Source of the DNA: Phylloscopus collybita
Taxonomy: Eukaryota > Chordata > Aves > Passeriformes > Phylloscopidae
Reading direction: 5' to 3'
Assembly: GCA_027886175.1 (NCBI GenBank)
Contig: JAJNNQ010000013.1
Span: 3,522,001 to 3,586,000, forward strand
Length of the DNA: 64,000 nucleotides
Each line of letters starts with the position of its first letter. The first letter of the stretch is position 1. The notes below the pieces were generated by a model. It did no database searches. It was not told the origin of the DNA and saw only the letters and a program-made list of their open reading frames with translations. Positions 12,165-24,444 of the stretch are shown here, piece by piece. The translations under genes and the position numbers were made by a program.

Positions 12165-13480
12165 TCATGCAGAAGAGATTGAAAAGTTCAATAAATAATT
12201 ACTTTCTGCATTTAGGAAATAAAACAGGATAACCTGCTCTGATCAAGTGAGGAGGATATGTACCTTTTCTACAGTATCTCGGGAAGATTTTCAATGACAG
12301 CTACTACAGTTAGATATTTTTCAATCAGTAACACCCAGCTAACTCATAGCTGAGAGTTTTATGATAGCCTAGCGGTTCTTTGCTCAATTAATGCTGATCT
12401 TTAATGTATCTCAGAACTGCAGAGAAGTTCCAGAAAACTGGATGAAAACCAGTACAACACCAGTATTCAGCAAATGGCAAATTAAATAACCCAGGTAGCT
12501 CCGACAACATGATATTGGCCCTAGGTCCAATAATGGGATGGTCATTACAGGATTTTTATTAATAAGAAACTAAAGGAGGACAATATAATCAATGCTGGCC
12601 AATACAGCTCAATGTCTGATAAAGGGTGTGCTGATGAAGCTTTTGTAGAGGAACAAATATTTAGATTCTAAAATAATATAGATGGAAATTCAGCATGGCC
12701 AAACAAAGAAGGTCTCAAAATGGAAGTTACCTTATTGAGAACATTTATTTTTCCTGAGATCCTGGGGTGATATTTTTTGACCTTATGTCATTTAACATCT
12801 TCATCTGGAAACATAAAATCATACAGATATAATTTGAAGATAGCATAAAAGCTGATGTCAGGGATAACCATGAAGAAAACAGTTCAATGGCACAGTGTGG
12901 TCTGGATTCCTTGATAATCCAGATGCACAAAAGCAATCTGTGGTTCATACCACCAAATGTAAATGTAAACTCACACACCCAGGATAAAAAGAATTCTGTG
13001 AACACTTCTGTGGTGGGAGACTCAGTTCTTCAAAGGGTTAAAATATTCTTATTTTTGTGCAGAGAATATTGCCTGAAAAAAGGTATTACACTTCCTGGCT
13101 AATATGGCTGCTAGTAAATTTTGGTGGAAGTGCTGAGGTCTGCACTTCAAGAGGTTTCAAAGAACACCAATGAAAGTCAATAAAGGCTTGTTTAAAGAAG
13201 AACGAAAAGGAGACCTTATAATTTTTCTTATAAAACAGAAGATGAGAAGGGAACACACGGACAATGTACAAAAAACCTACATGGGGAAAAAAACCCCCTG
13301 GTAACAGAGGTTCCTAATTGAAAAGGCAAAGTTTTTAAAAGATTCATTGGCTGACAGCTGATATTAACAAAAACCCGACAAAAATATCAAATATAAATTT
13401 GTCAGTAATGAGACAGTAACTGCCAACTATTTTGGTGGCTTGTATATAATTGAAAATTCAATTCACTTTTTTGGAGATGC
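12165..13480 (+). mobile_element. Ancient, highly decayed CR1-type LINE ORF2 (turtle-like)
   Basis: A string of collinear matches to the ORF2 of old amniote CR1 elements was recognised from memory. In order they are: TTCAATAAATAATTACTTTC (about 12187); CAGTATCTCGGGAAGATTTT followed by a GCTACTACAGTTAGATATTTTT block (12270-12320), equivalent to SQEDV..QLLKLDIFKS; GAAGTTCCAGAAAACTGGAT (12424-12443), equivalent to EVPEDW; AACTAAAGGAGGACAATATA (12567-12586), equivalent to KELKEGN; a TGTCATTTAACATCTTCATC block (12785-12805), the LFNIFIND region before the catalytic FADD; CCAAATGTAAATGTAAACTC (12952-12971), equivalent to KCKCIHLG; AACGAAAAGGAGACCTTATA (13201-13220), equivalent to RRLRGDLI; and CTACATGGGG (13278-13287), equivalent to YLHGE. 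Every frame is broken and the catalytic Asp-Asp is not recognisable. The element is roughly 1.3 kb long and far more diverged than the other CR1 copies in the window. Confidence 0.78.
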
Positions 13481-13484
13481 TTTG

Positions 13485-15434
13485 ACTTCCTTCAAACAAA
13501 ATTCAGGAAATTCTCAGTCTTAGAGGTTTAAACAGGGAGCTGGTCACAAAAGTTCCATGGAAACATTAACACACTGGAAAGCAGCAAGGTCCAGAAAGCA
13601 GAATGCCAGATTAAGAGAGAGAATAACCCACTGCTCTTAGCACTGTCCCTGATAGGTGGCATTGACTCAGTCAATTCAATGTTCTGGTCCCACATTTCCT
13701 TTCATCATTTGGAGACAACAGTGCTTGTAAAATATTATATATGTACAATTTTCTTATTTATGCTCAATATTCTGGCCTCATATAAATAGTTGAATTGATC
13801 CAAAATGCAGCATTTAATTTCCTCAAAATCAATACTTCTATTAAAAATAACAGGCTTCTATTAAAATGGCCTGGGAGGGAATGCATGTTATACCCAGCCT
13901 CCAGAAGTAACTCTTTAATGAATTTTATGGAGAGGACCACAGCAATTCAGCGGATTATTCTTTACTCTTTCTCTAGAGATCAAGATCTCCAATAAATAAT
14001 TTTATTTTTCTCAGTAATATTCATTAATGATCCGCTAAACTGGAAAGTACCTTGCACTAATAGAATTCCTACTGCTTATCAGACAAATTATTTTAATATC
14101 ACCTTTTATTTTAGAGTTTTACAATTTATTTACACCTATAAAACAAGAGAACTAAGGCAGATGCCAAGACCATTCTGCAAGTCACTGATCTTCAAAACTG
14201 TACTCATCACAGGCTGGCTGCCTCTGACTATGGTATCTTTTTGATCTTTTTAAGTCTTAAAGACCATGGCATAAAATATTCCATATATCAGGTTAGAAAA
14301 AATTAGGATGATTTTAATGTAAAAGTTACGACTCCGAAACGTGCAACGCCTAAACCATAATTTTACCATGGAAGATAGATGTCCCAAATCCTTTGTTTGC
14401 GTTTTTTCGTGATCTGGGTATGATCACCTCTTGCAGCTATGATGAAATATTTCCTTCAGAAAAATAATATTGTTGCCTGGAATATTATTTGATATACTTT
14501 AAATGGTAGTCAATCTCCTCTGTGTTATATTGCTTGTGGTTCTTAGAATAATGGCTAAAAGCTCCAGGTGATTGGTCATTTCTCTTTTTTCTTTAAATCA
14601 CCCTCCTTAAAAAAGATGAAGAATTCTTACTGAGAGAAAATAGTAGTTGAGAATATAAAATTTAAATAAATAGCACCAACATTTTCAATTGACTGCTTGA
14701 CATCAAGATCTAAATACAGGGTAAGTACCTAATCTGGTGAATAAACACGGGTTTAAATGTAGGAATTTAACTTTAGGCATTCAGAAGGAAATATTCTAGC
14801 CATTCTCTTTAAATGCTTAGTATTTAATATTAACACATATTAAAAGTTACAGACATGCTAATTTTAACACCTACATGTTGACAGCTTCAATTTAGTTATA
14901 GTAAAGTTGGGATTTTGTTTACATTAAGGTTCAAATTTAAAGTCAACTAGCTTACTTCACTTTTATTTCTTTAGCTTCTTTTACAACAGAGTAGCAGACA
15001 ATCCACTAAAGGGAAATGTTTTTAAAGTATCACACAGTTTTAAAAGAGCAGCCTCATCATGATACCCCGCTCTCTTGCTTCAATAGCCTAAGGCAGTTTA
15101 ATTATGGCAGGCTTCATCTTAATTCCTGTCCCTTTCTCTTCTTCTCCTTTTTCCACATCTATCACAATCCATTTGAATTAGAATCAAAGGCTACAAAATG
15201 TTTACAAGATTGTACAAGCTGAATACACCTTTCCTAATCTGAAATGGTCTCAAAACCATTGTAATGTTTGTACAGGTGGGATTGGAACTTGCCATCCAGG
15301 GCTTTGGAAATCAAACGCTGAATAAATTCTGAAATTTCCTAAGTGCTTTATGTTATCAATAGCCACAAGAAACAATGTCACTTCATACAGCTCAAACATA
15401 GTTAAAGGCATTTTTTAGCAACAACTGCTTAGAG

Positions 15435-15435
<1 letters not shown>
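13485..15435. other. Unique non-coding DNA, with a CpG-retaining patch
   Basis: No repeat or exon recognised. A 66-codon frame at 13795-13995 has no known motif. Between 14329 and 14409 there are six CpG dinucleotides in 81 bases, which is unusual in this CpG-poor window (see findings). Confidence 0.5.
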
Positions 15436-15438
<3 letters not shown>

Positions 15439-15469
<31 letters not shown>

Positions 15470-15474
15470 AGAGG
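15439..15474. repeat. A28 homopolymer followed by a GA-rich run
   Basis: Twenty-eight A residues lead into GAGAGAGG. It could be a retroposed poly(A) tail on the plus strand, but no recognisable source lies upstream (15300-15438). It is called only as a simple repeat. Confidence 0.95.
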
Positions 15475-16650
15475 AAAGGTAGGCAGAAGCACTGAGAGCT
15501 GTATTGCTGAACTCTGCAGAAGGCTCCTTCAAATAAATATTTCAAACCTTTATATGAATATTTTAAGCATGACAACTACACATAAACACACAGCCAAAGT
15601 GCTCAAATCCACTCAAGAAAGACTATTAAGTCATCAACCTGCTCCTGACAGGATCCACTGAATATGGCAACAGTGAGAAGTCAGGAGACAGTTGGAATCA
15701 TTTCAAGACTGCTAATTTAACTTGTCTTAAAACCAACCAATGCTCAACGTGTCATCATCAATGTCATCTCATCGCAGTCTGAAAAGCCTTTGACCTAAAG
15801 CAAAAAGGTCCCCAAGTGCCACCCTTCTTGTCTACTGGTTGAAAATCTAATTGGTTCTGCTGACAGGCTTGGGAATTGGTAGGAAGGCTGTTCAGTTAAT
15901 CTCCAAGGGCCAGCAAAGAGCTCAGTATCCATCTCTGAGCTTTGCTCCCTGGCTGTCGTAAAATGACTCTGATGGTAGTGCAAGCTCTTATGCTTCAGCT
16001 GTCTTCTGACTTCTGTTAAGTCAAATCCAATAAAGTTTGTCACTCAATAATCTGAGAGCTACCCAACAAAACCTCTTTGATCAATAACAGCTTGCCTGCT
16101 TGCACTGAGGAAGGTGACCTATTAAAGATTAAAAACACACCTACTGCTTGCAGCACAGAACATCTTTTTTTGCTTTTACATAAAAATTCATCCATTAAAA
16201 TGAGTTTAACCGCTACAATTATATATAAATATTACATGCCAGGAAGCTAAAAAAGATTTTAAAAATATTTTAGCTATGTTACAGTGCTTTTATTAAATTT
16301 GAGTCACTGCTTTTCTTAGAATCAGAAAGATCTCCTCCAAAAGGCCTCTCACCACCCACTTGTAACTTCTGCTTTAGACACCTCTGTACATTCTTCTTTG
16401 TTTTAAATTTTCTGCCTGCTAAATAGCAAACAGCTCTGTTTTAGTGACAGCCCAGTAATCTAATTTGTTTCTGCCTATTTGCTTATGCCAGAACACAAAT
16501 ATTCATGTTGCCAGGAAATGCAATTTAAAATTTTAATTATAGACATCTTCCCCTCTGTTTGAGAAATTTTCTTGAACTGTAGATACACTTTATCAGAGGC
16601 TATGATCAACAAGTGCTTTACGAAGCCCTGAGAAAGAAAAACTAGGCTGA

Positions 16651-16667
16651 TTGTTGTTGTTGTTGTT
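16651..16667. repeat. (TTG)n microsatellite
   Basis: Five to six TTG units in tandem. This is the complementary motif to the CAA repeat at 3609-3637. Confidence 0.9.
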
Positions 16668-17092
16668 TGATTTCTTCTAAATGATCAGGTATTAATTGAG
16701 CTACATTATATGATATTTTACAGAAAACAGGAGAAGGAAGGTAAATAAAGAATGTAATTAAAGGTGTAGTACTCATTAACAAATTCCTGAAGGAGCAAAT
16801 CACAAACAATAAACTCAACTGACTGAACCATCAGTGCCTGTTTGGAATGGGTTATCAATCTCCCAGAAAATCAGAGGCCCTCAGAGCAGTAAATTCAAGA
16901 TACATGAGGTAAGCAGTGTATCTGCTGATTGTCATGATTTGTTTAACCTGCTGTCCTTCAAGCATCCATTTAAAAGAGTAAATAGCAGCTTGAGAGTGAC
17001 AGGACATGACATTTTAAAGCAACTAGGAGATACAGATCTGTATCTTCAATCAAAATTAAATAAATATTTGTCTCTAAATTTCCTAAATTGTT

Positions 17093-17106
17093 AAAAAAAA
17101 AAAAAA
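17093..17106. repeat. A14 homopolymer
   Basis: Fourteen A residues followed by CAACAAGACAACA, with no recognised retroelement upstream. Confidence 0.95.
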
Positions 17107-20100
17107 CAACAAGACAACAGTTCTGAAAAATAAAAATATTTGTTAGGGTTTACACTGCCATTAGTTACTACTTCCCAATAAAGTAAAATCCTAGTCTATG
17201 GATGCTGAGACTAGATGAACATGAAACAAGAATTACACATGAGGTAAACCTACTTCAGTATCCGCAAAGCGGTCTGAAAGTACAAACTGAGACAATCAGA
17301 CACCAAACAATTAGCATAAAAAAATCCCCTGCTCTGAACATCAGAGACACCCTGTAAGGACTACCTGTGCGAAGTGCTTCTGCAGCTTTGCAAGGCTTCT
17401 CTCCTTGCTGCTCCTGAAGGGGCCCAACAGGTGGGTGTCACACTGTACACTGCTGTGTTGTCAGCCAAGGCTCTTTTTTGCAACAACAAGGCTACAGGCT
17501 CTGAGCTGTCAGAAACACTTGCCTGTCCAGAAACATTAAATGCACTCTAATAAGGACAAAGCCTGGCGTGTGGGTAGAGGCGCCACGCAGCAGTGCCTCC
17601 AAAAAATGTCAACTACACAGACTAAACTTGGAGTAGTAGATTCCCAGAAAACCCAACCTAAACCACCAAAACCTCGCAACCTAAGGCATAGATAAATGCA
17701 AGTGACAATCAAAAAATGTCTTGATCATTACAGTCATGAAGTCTCTTGTAGAAAACACATCTGTTAGAGTCACATCTTGGTGTTACAAATTTAACAGGAG
17801 ATAATGAAGACAAATGCTTTTATTATACATTATAAAACACATGCATTGTCTACAGAATATCCTAAAAAAATACATATATTAGAATCTAACAAGAACTGCA
17901 CAGAAAGTTCAGTTCAATAAACCCTGCCAGTTGCTCATCAATTCAGTGGGTGCAGTCAACTGCAGTTGTTCTGCTGGGCTTTCAGGAGGAGACATCAGAG
18001 AGTATCTTCACCTTTTCCCACTATCCAAAACTGCCAGCAGCCTACAACAAAATCACTCTTCTTCTGCATGACCCTCTAAATATCTGTGAGGAAAGGAGTA
18101 AGAGGCATCAGAAGACTGATATGGGAGAGAAACAGCAGATCTGTATAACTATTCCCTTTGCACTGAGCCTTTCCATTTCACACATTTCTAGCAGCCAGAA
18201 GTGGCCAGCTTGGCTTCTGCTTTTGAGAAACTGTTGGTATTTATCAGGTAAAAACATGCTGTTAATTAATCAGTGTTTCCTTTTCCATGTTGGAAAGCCA
18301 GAATTGTGTTAGGCTTCTAACATATCACAACACTGTGGAAATTATTTATGCCCTGAGGACTCATCAAGGGTCTGTGCCCAGGGGATCCCTTTCTAAAGTA
18401 GTTCAGTGGTGTGTAGTTGTTGCTGAAGAAAACTATAATGAGAAAGAGTAAGCTTAAGGTAGCTAGATGTCTTTTTTGAACAGTTGATGGTATCAATGTC
18501 TGCAAGATTTGATAGTTGGTAGCTTACGTTACTTCATTTTCTCCTTCATAACAAGTAACTGCTATTCATAAATAGCTATTTGTGGCCTGATTTGCTAAGT
18601 TGTGTGGCACTTGTAGTTAAGTAAGAGGAAGCTAGACAAAGACCAAATAAAGTGTTGTGGAATGCTAAGTAGCTAAAAAACCCACACCTTACACATGTCA
18701 ACTTGGGCATTCAAAATATAGGCTGGCACTTTTCTCTGTGGCTCATTCCTCTTTTAATAATGTCATCTCACCTCACAGGGGCTTTGTGAAAATTAATTAA
18801 TTACGGTTTGTGAGGCATTCAGATGCTAATGATAGCTACAATGGAAAGAATGCCTATGGAGAAATTAATAGTTTTGAATTCAATGTAATGATTGAATGTG
18901 AACACTACATGTGAGTATATTGGCCAATAAGAATAACAGAAAACATGAATAGCTGCTCATTCACTGATCTCTGTTACTATGTACACTGAATGAGAAAGGA
19001 GTCCTGTGGTAAAAACCATAATATATATATATGTAGAAAAATAAAAATGGTATTTCAGTACATAAACCTGAAATGCTGAGATGATAGGTAACAAGCAAAC
19101 AGAATTGCCTAATTTCTCAGATTTTGAACAATAAATTTTGTAAACACTTAAATTCTCAATAAAAGAGCAAATTTTTAAAAAGGAAAAAAACCCCTAAAAT
19201 ACAGAATTTTTTTGTTTGTTTTGCAACCAGACAGCTGTCTCTACAACATCAAAGCCCATGTTTGTAATAAGTGCTGGGCTAGTCAGTAGAATTCAGACAT
19301 TTGCCGAGAGCAGAGGAATGCCATGTGCAGGTGATAAATAGAGAAACAAAGGCCCTAAACTTCATCATGCAAAGCCTGATCCTGCAGAGTGACATAAGGC
19401 GTCCATGGCTGACTCTATCTCAGTGTAGGACACGGTCAAAGACACACACAGAGCTCCTCCATTTCAATGGGAAGATGGTTCTACAGAGCAGCACATTTGG
19501 ATCCATTTAAATAAAGCTTCCATGTAGCTTACATGAGCAAATATTAGAAACTATTTTGTAGATTACTAGATGCTTTGTAAGCCAAACAAACTACAGTCTA
19601 TAAGGCCAACTTGTGCAATCTGTTATGTCAGTGTACAGGTGGAGTATCTGCACAGCAATTCTTCACATCTTCTTAGCAGCAATCAGAAGCAGAATTTGGC
19701 CTGATTTGATTCACTGAGAAACATTATTAAAAATTAACACCATATTTTGAAAACGGATATGTTTGGTTGCAGTAGAGACATGGACAGGCTGAAGCAAACA
19801 CTTCAGGGTCTGGGCTCTTTTAATATGGCTTAATATTGTCATTGTCCTGTTGTTACTTATGTTATGGCGGCAGCAAAATTATGAAAAAAAACCCCAAGTG
19901 ATTCCTCATGTCCAGTTTTAAGAAGATGCCTGGTCAAAAGACTATTCTAATTTTAACACTCTTCATATACCCTGTTTGGTACATGCAGGGCAGGGTTCTT
20001 ACTTGCACAAGATCCCCTGTTCCTCCTCTACTGATACTTTCCTATTGAGAAGACTTCAGTCTAGAAATCAGTTTTCATTTTCTTATATGAAATATGAATA

Positions 20101-22577
20101 CAATAAAATTCACATGGTGCTCTGGCTGAGATCTTGGTGATCTACTCTGATTTCAGGAACATAAATAATTTCCTCTGACCCATGCATTCTTAATGCAGTA
20201 TAATTTCAAAGGTCCATCTCATATTGATTTTAATATTGCAGATCTGTTCTTCTAGCTTCTTTTGTCTTTGATCAAGGTTAACTATCCTAGTCATATTTTC
20301 AAGGTTTCCTTTTCCAACGTTTGTATTAGTAAACATTTAATTAAAATAATTAGACGAGGTTAAGATAGTGCAATAAGTAATATCAAAATCTCAAAAATCT
20401 CTCATGGAGAGAGCAAAAACACTGAGTGTGTCTTTGAGAGATGAGAGAAACAATTAATTACATAGATAATGCTTATCATAAATTTCTATTCACCATTTCT
20501 AGTAATTGAAGAACAAAAGGATATGCAATGAAATTGAGAGATAATAAATTTTAAATCTGATATCAAAGGAACTTGTTTCTAAGAAGAAAAAACCCTACAC
20601 CAAACAAATGGTGAAACTTTTATATGAAATACAGGGTTTATAGACAGCATGAAATCTTCCAAGTTGTTGCAGACCCCAACTTAAATATATAATATACAAA
20701 ATATACAATATAGAAAATATACAGAAGAACATCTGGAGTCTGTCAGACCAGAGACTCATGTAGACTGTCTGTGAGAGTAACAAGTACACACTGATAACAC
20801 TCAGGTCAAAATTGCAATAAACTGGAGTTGTATTCACATCTTTAAATGGTTATTTCTGATGGACTTCTCTTCTATGGAATTGCCCATCATATTTCAGGCT
20901 TAAAAAATGTCTTACATCAATAAATTCTGTCTTGCCTGCTGGCTTTATTAGGGATATCTCCCTATTCTTGATTTACAAAAACCTAATGTTCTTCATCTTC
21001 TCCTCATTCATTATTTACATTCCTACACCACCCCCCACTACTCAGTTCTTTTTGAACTGTGGGATCCTAACTCTAACTACCCCACAATGTAGAAACTCTT
21101 CTGTTATCCCAGTAATCCACATTTCTCTTCTCTGTGCCTCTACTCATTTCTTATGTCCCTTCTGAGGTGAGAGAATGAGACAGAGACTGTATGAAGTATT
21201 TATGAGACAGGTTTATCATGCAGAATAGTAATCTGATTTCTAGCATTGCTTGCTCTTTCCAAAATCACCAAACACCTGCCTATGTTTCCTTCATGTTAGT
21301 TTTACCTATTCCAGAGCCCGACAAAGCATATACACACTCTGAGATGTATTTTCCATGAATGTTCCTTTGTATTTATGGACATTTAATGTAATCCATAATT
21401 TTATCAACTAGTCATTCAGCACCGTGAGTTCCCACTCATGATAGTGTAGCTCAGAGTATTCATCTCTGGTGGATTCTGATCTAATTCCCCTCACTATGAA
21501 AACCAATCACTTTATTCTAATCCTTTGCTTCCTACCATCAGGTAAAAATTTGAAAGACCTTTTTACATTGTGACAAACTGGCTAATGGCCCTGTAATTCT
21601 CTAGTTTAAAATACTGATTAGCCTCCAGCTCCATGACTCACTTCTTTTAAGAGTTCAGTGATGGAGCACATATGGTCTTGCATAAGGCAGGTTTTTAAAT
21701 TTCAGTTTGGCAAAGATTTGGACCTGTAATTTATCATTACATTAGTTATTCCACTGGGTTTTTTGTTCTCATATTCAGTAGCACTGTACTTCCAAAAAAT
21801 GCATAAAATTCTTCCCCTTTCCTTCTGATGTGTGCTACAAACTGATTTTGCAAGTTCATCCTAGAAAAATTCTACAACTCTCTCCCTTAGTCTCAAGTCA
21901 CAACTAACTTCATTAAATAGCTCTGTTTACCCAAGTTTGCATTTTAAAATCAATTACTTAGGAACCAAAATACTTTTATCTCCCCATTTAATCTGAACTG
22001 AATGAATGAGATTATTTGCTATAATCAGCTCTTCTATGACAGACTTAGAGTAAACAAGTCTCAAACGGCATCAGATCTTGCTGACCCAGCGACAGCGTGA
22101 TGAAGTCTGTTAGCTATCACATTCAGACACAGAAAAAATGCTAGGGATTCTGACAAAGGAGAAAGCAGGATCTTCAATAACAACAAAACTCCCAGCAGCA
22201 TTGAGCTCTCCACTCATATCCAGACTCACAAATGACATGGGAAGTCATTGCATGGCAGATTTACAGTGCCTCCTGAATAGAACTTCTTTTATCATTTTCC
22301 GAAAATTTATTTGGCTATATCAGATTTTTGCAAGCATACGCTCTCTCTCTGTTTCTGTAAAATGTAGAATTTTTGTGAGGAGGATTTGCATAATCACACA
22401 TTTTAAAAAAGCAATAATTTTTATTAAAGGCTCTTGTAAAACATTATTCTACATTAGCTCATTTTCATCGCTGCAATTCACCTTTTAGGTTAGTCCTTTA
22501 ACTGAATTGTCCATCTTATGACTGCTATAACAGTCTCCTGTCTATTTTTTTTTAAGATACTATATACATTGCTGAAC

Positions 22578-22582
22578 ACCAT
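22578..22582. repeat. 5-bp target-site duplication (left)
   Basis: ACCAT lies directly before the LTR, and the same five bases recur directly after it (23177-23181). This is the staggered-cut duplication left by integrase. Five bases fit ERVL- or gammaretrovirus-unlike integrases better than the six-base ERVK pattern. Confidence 0.85.
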
Positions 22583-22631
22583 TGTGCTGGTTTGAAAGCA
22601 AAAACAGTGAGACTCTCAGTCAGAGATACAA

Positions 22632-22637
22632 TTTAAT
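22632..22637 (-). promoter_or_regulatory. Poly(A) signal ATTAAA of the LTR
   Basis: The plus strand reads TTTAAT, giving ATTAAA in the LTR sense direction, about 50 bases from the LTR 3' end. Position and sequence fit an LTR polyadenylation signal. There is no evidence that it is used. Confidence 0.5.
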
Positions 22638-22679
22638 AAGAGAGGAAAAAAAGGTGAAATAAATGGAATGATACAATCT

Positions 22680-22702
22680 AACACCCTGTTGGTCAGGGTG
22701 TT
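22680..22702 (-). repeat. Hairpin in the LTR R region
   Basis: AACACCCTG and CAGGGTGTT are exact complements around a 5-base loop. In the LTR sense direction it lies about 45 bases upstream of the ATTAAA signal, the usual place for an R-region stem. Confidence 0.7.
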
Positions 22703-22933
22703 TGAACCAGTCCGGAAATCCTCCTGGACTGGCAGATGTAGTTCCGCTGGAGTAGAGATGATCCTGAGAGAGAAGGGTCCAGGGATGATGAGAAAGGTCC
22801 AGTCTTCCTCCAGGAATCCAGATGAGATGTTCTTGTCAAAGCAGTGATTCCTGTAGAAACGTCTGGTAGCTCTTGTCTCCTCTGAGAGTTCAGTGGATAG
22901 TGAACTGCTGCTTGTGAGGTCTCAAACCCTGGA

Positions 22934-22939
22934 TTATAT
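22934..22939 (-). promoter_or_regulatory. TATA-like box of the LTR
   Basis: The minus strand reads ATATAA within GGATATAATCC. It lies in the middle of the LTR where the U3/R border would be, upstream of the poly(A) signal. The call rests on position and sequence only. Confidence 0.5.
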
Positions 22940-23176
22940 CCAGGTGGGAATGCTTGGCTGCTCCCCCTGGGCGGAGCATCTCACAATGGGATGATTCCAT
23001 CCTATGAGTCATGCAATGGGTCCTTGATGGCCCATTAAACAGAGATAACTTCCTCGGGAAGGCATTGTTGGGCTCATTAACAGAAGATAAGGAAAACACT
23101 GCCCCACCTTGGCTCCAACAGCTCATGGGGATAGAATACATACCTTGGGCACAATTTTACATTGTAACCTAGGACA

Positions 23177-23181
23177 ACCAT
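23177..23181. repeat. 5-bp target-site duplication (right)
   Basis: ACCAT, identical to 22578-22582. The exact match suggests the insertion is not very old. Confidence 0.85.
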
Positions 23182-24440
23182 TTAGAAGAACTGGTGTGCT
23201 TTTTCAGTTTAAAATCAGTCACAGGAACTGTACAACTCTCCACCAGTCACTTCCCATATTTCACTCTCTGAAACTTTTCCATATTCGTAACCTCAGCTCT
23301 TAAAGGAGATTATTCCAGACAATGAAGTAAGCTGTATACACTGAAAAAAAAAAAAATCCTCATGTTGCCCAAAAACTGAGTTTTACAAACTTGCAGAATA
23401 TTGCAACTTCTTCTCATGCCTCTGACCTCTCCTTATTACATTGTACTTCAACCTCCTTCGCTGTGCGCTGAAATAAATTCACTGAAATTCAAACAAACAC
23501 TTTATTTTCCCAGTGTTGTTTGAGCAGCTTTTATCTGTTCTATCAACAGATGTGTTATCTGGGATTCTCTCCTTTCCTTCGACAACCCTATGCAAAACAG
23601 TCTACACCCAAACAAGTTTAGCCTTACATGGAATCTTGGAGTCTTAACCAGGTCCTGCCAGCCATTCCCAGAGCCCTGACTTTCTGGTGTGCAGGTCACA
23701 CCCACAGTATACAATAAAGGGCTTTCCCAGCACCTCTCTGGAATTACAGGAAGGATTAAAGCAGTTATGGGCAACAGGAAAAATGATCCCTCAGCTTTCA
23801 ATCGGTGTGATGCACTAATAGGTGAAAAGATGAGTAAATCTGAAATGTTTCAACTTGACAGTAGCACTCCTAGAAAACCTTTAAGTTGGAATTAATAAAA
23901 ATAATCAACTCATAAAAATTGTAAAAGTCTTGCTTATAGGGTTTCATAAAGAAATGCTTTAGCTAATTTTAAAAGGCTTTAGAATAGTGCCACTGGTGAC
24001 ACCGTGTTTACAAGTCAGATGGACTGCTGCCATTGTCTTTTTTTTTTTGCTGCCACACCAATAAAAAACTCAGTAAAACAGGTCTCCTAGTGCAAAGTAG
24101 GAAAAAACAGTTACAAAACTCCTTCTGTTAATCAAGATTTAGCGTTTAAGTCCTCTTTACGTAAGAAAATGAAGGAGAGCAAGAAATACTCAAGACCTTA
24201 CAGCTCACATTTCAGCTGTAATTTTGAAATACTTTATGAAGCTTTTTTTATTTCACAAATGCCAATTACCATCCCAAATACTAATGCATTTTCTCAAAAT
24301 CAGGTAGAACTTTAATCTGTCTCACAGTAGAAATAAACGCAACAATGAATTTGGGACTGCTGGGGCACATCAAACCAGCCATGGCCCATCTAGCAAAAAC
24401 AACCAAAGGATCCCAGGGCAAGTAAAGAATGAATGTTCAC
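23182..24440. other. Unique non-coding DNA
   Basis: No repeat family recognised apart from an A13 run at 23344-23356. Overlapping open frames on both strands around 23500-23900 have no known motif. Confidence 0.55.
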
Positions 24441-24444
24441 AGGA

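Larger units (their letters stand above)
15475..22577. other. Long unique non-coding stretch with small simple repeats
   Basis: No transposable element or exon is recognised in about 7 kb. Minor repeats are a TTG run at 16651-16667, A14 at 17093-17106, a short TA run near 19021-19031, and an ATATACAA-type repeat near 20683-20723. About 15780-16620 has the look of conserved non-coding sequence (mixed complexity, AT-rich transcription-factor-like words, no repeats), but this is only an impression. A 120-codon frame at 17950-18312 has no recognised domain and is considered chance. Confidence 0.5.
22583..23176 (-). mobile_element. Solo LTR of an endogenous retrovirus, minus strand
   Basis: A 594-bp element with TG...CA ends: it starts TGTGCTGG and ends CCTAGGACA, which are imperfect inverted termini. 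It is flanked by perfect ACCAT duplications. Read on the minus strand it has LTR order. A TATA-like box (ATATAA, plus-strand complement at 22934-22939, in GGATATAATCC context) is followed about 300 bases downstream by ATTAAA, a poly(A) signal variant (complement at 22632-22637), near the 3' end. The central part (for example GCTCCGCCCAGGGGGAGCAG, minus sense) is recognised from memory as a passerine LTR family. No internal gag, pol or env sequence lies on either side, so it is a solo LTR left by LTR-LTR recombination. Short open frames inside it (such as 22890-23141, minus) are incidental. Confidence 0.88.

Noticed and set aside
14140..14195. MIR-like words (AACTAAGGCAGATGCC, GCAAGTCACTG)
   Set aside because: The order and spacing do not fit a MIR consensus in either orientation; too weak to call.
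15300..15466. Possible retroposed sequence ending in A28
   Set aside because: No recognisable source or composition change upstream of the A run, so only a simple repeat was called.
17950..18312. 120-codon open frame, plus strand
   Set aside because: The length is what chance gives in 64 kb over six frames. There is no recognisable domain and no clear splice or promoter context.
22890..23141. 83-codon minus-strand frame
   Set aside because: It lies wholly inside the solo LTR and has no viral protein similarity that I recognise.
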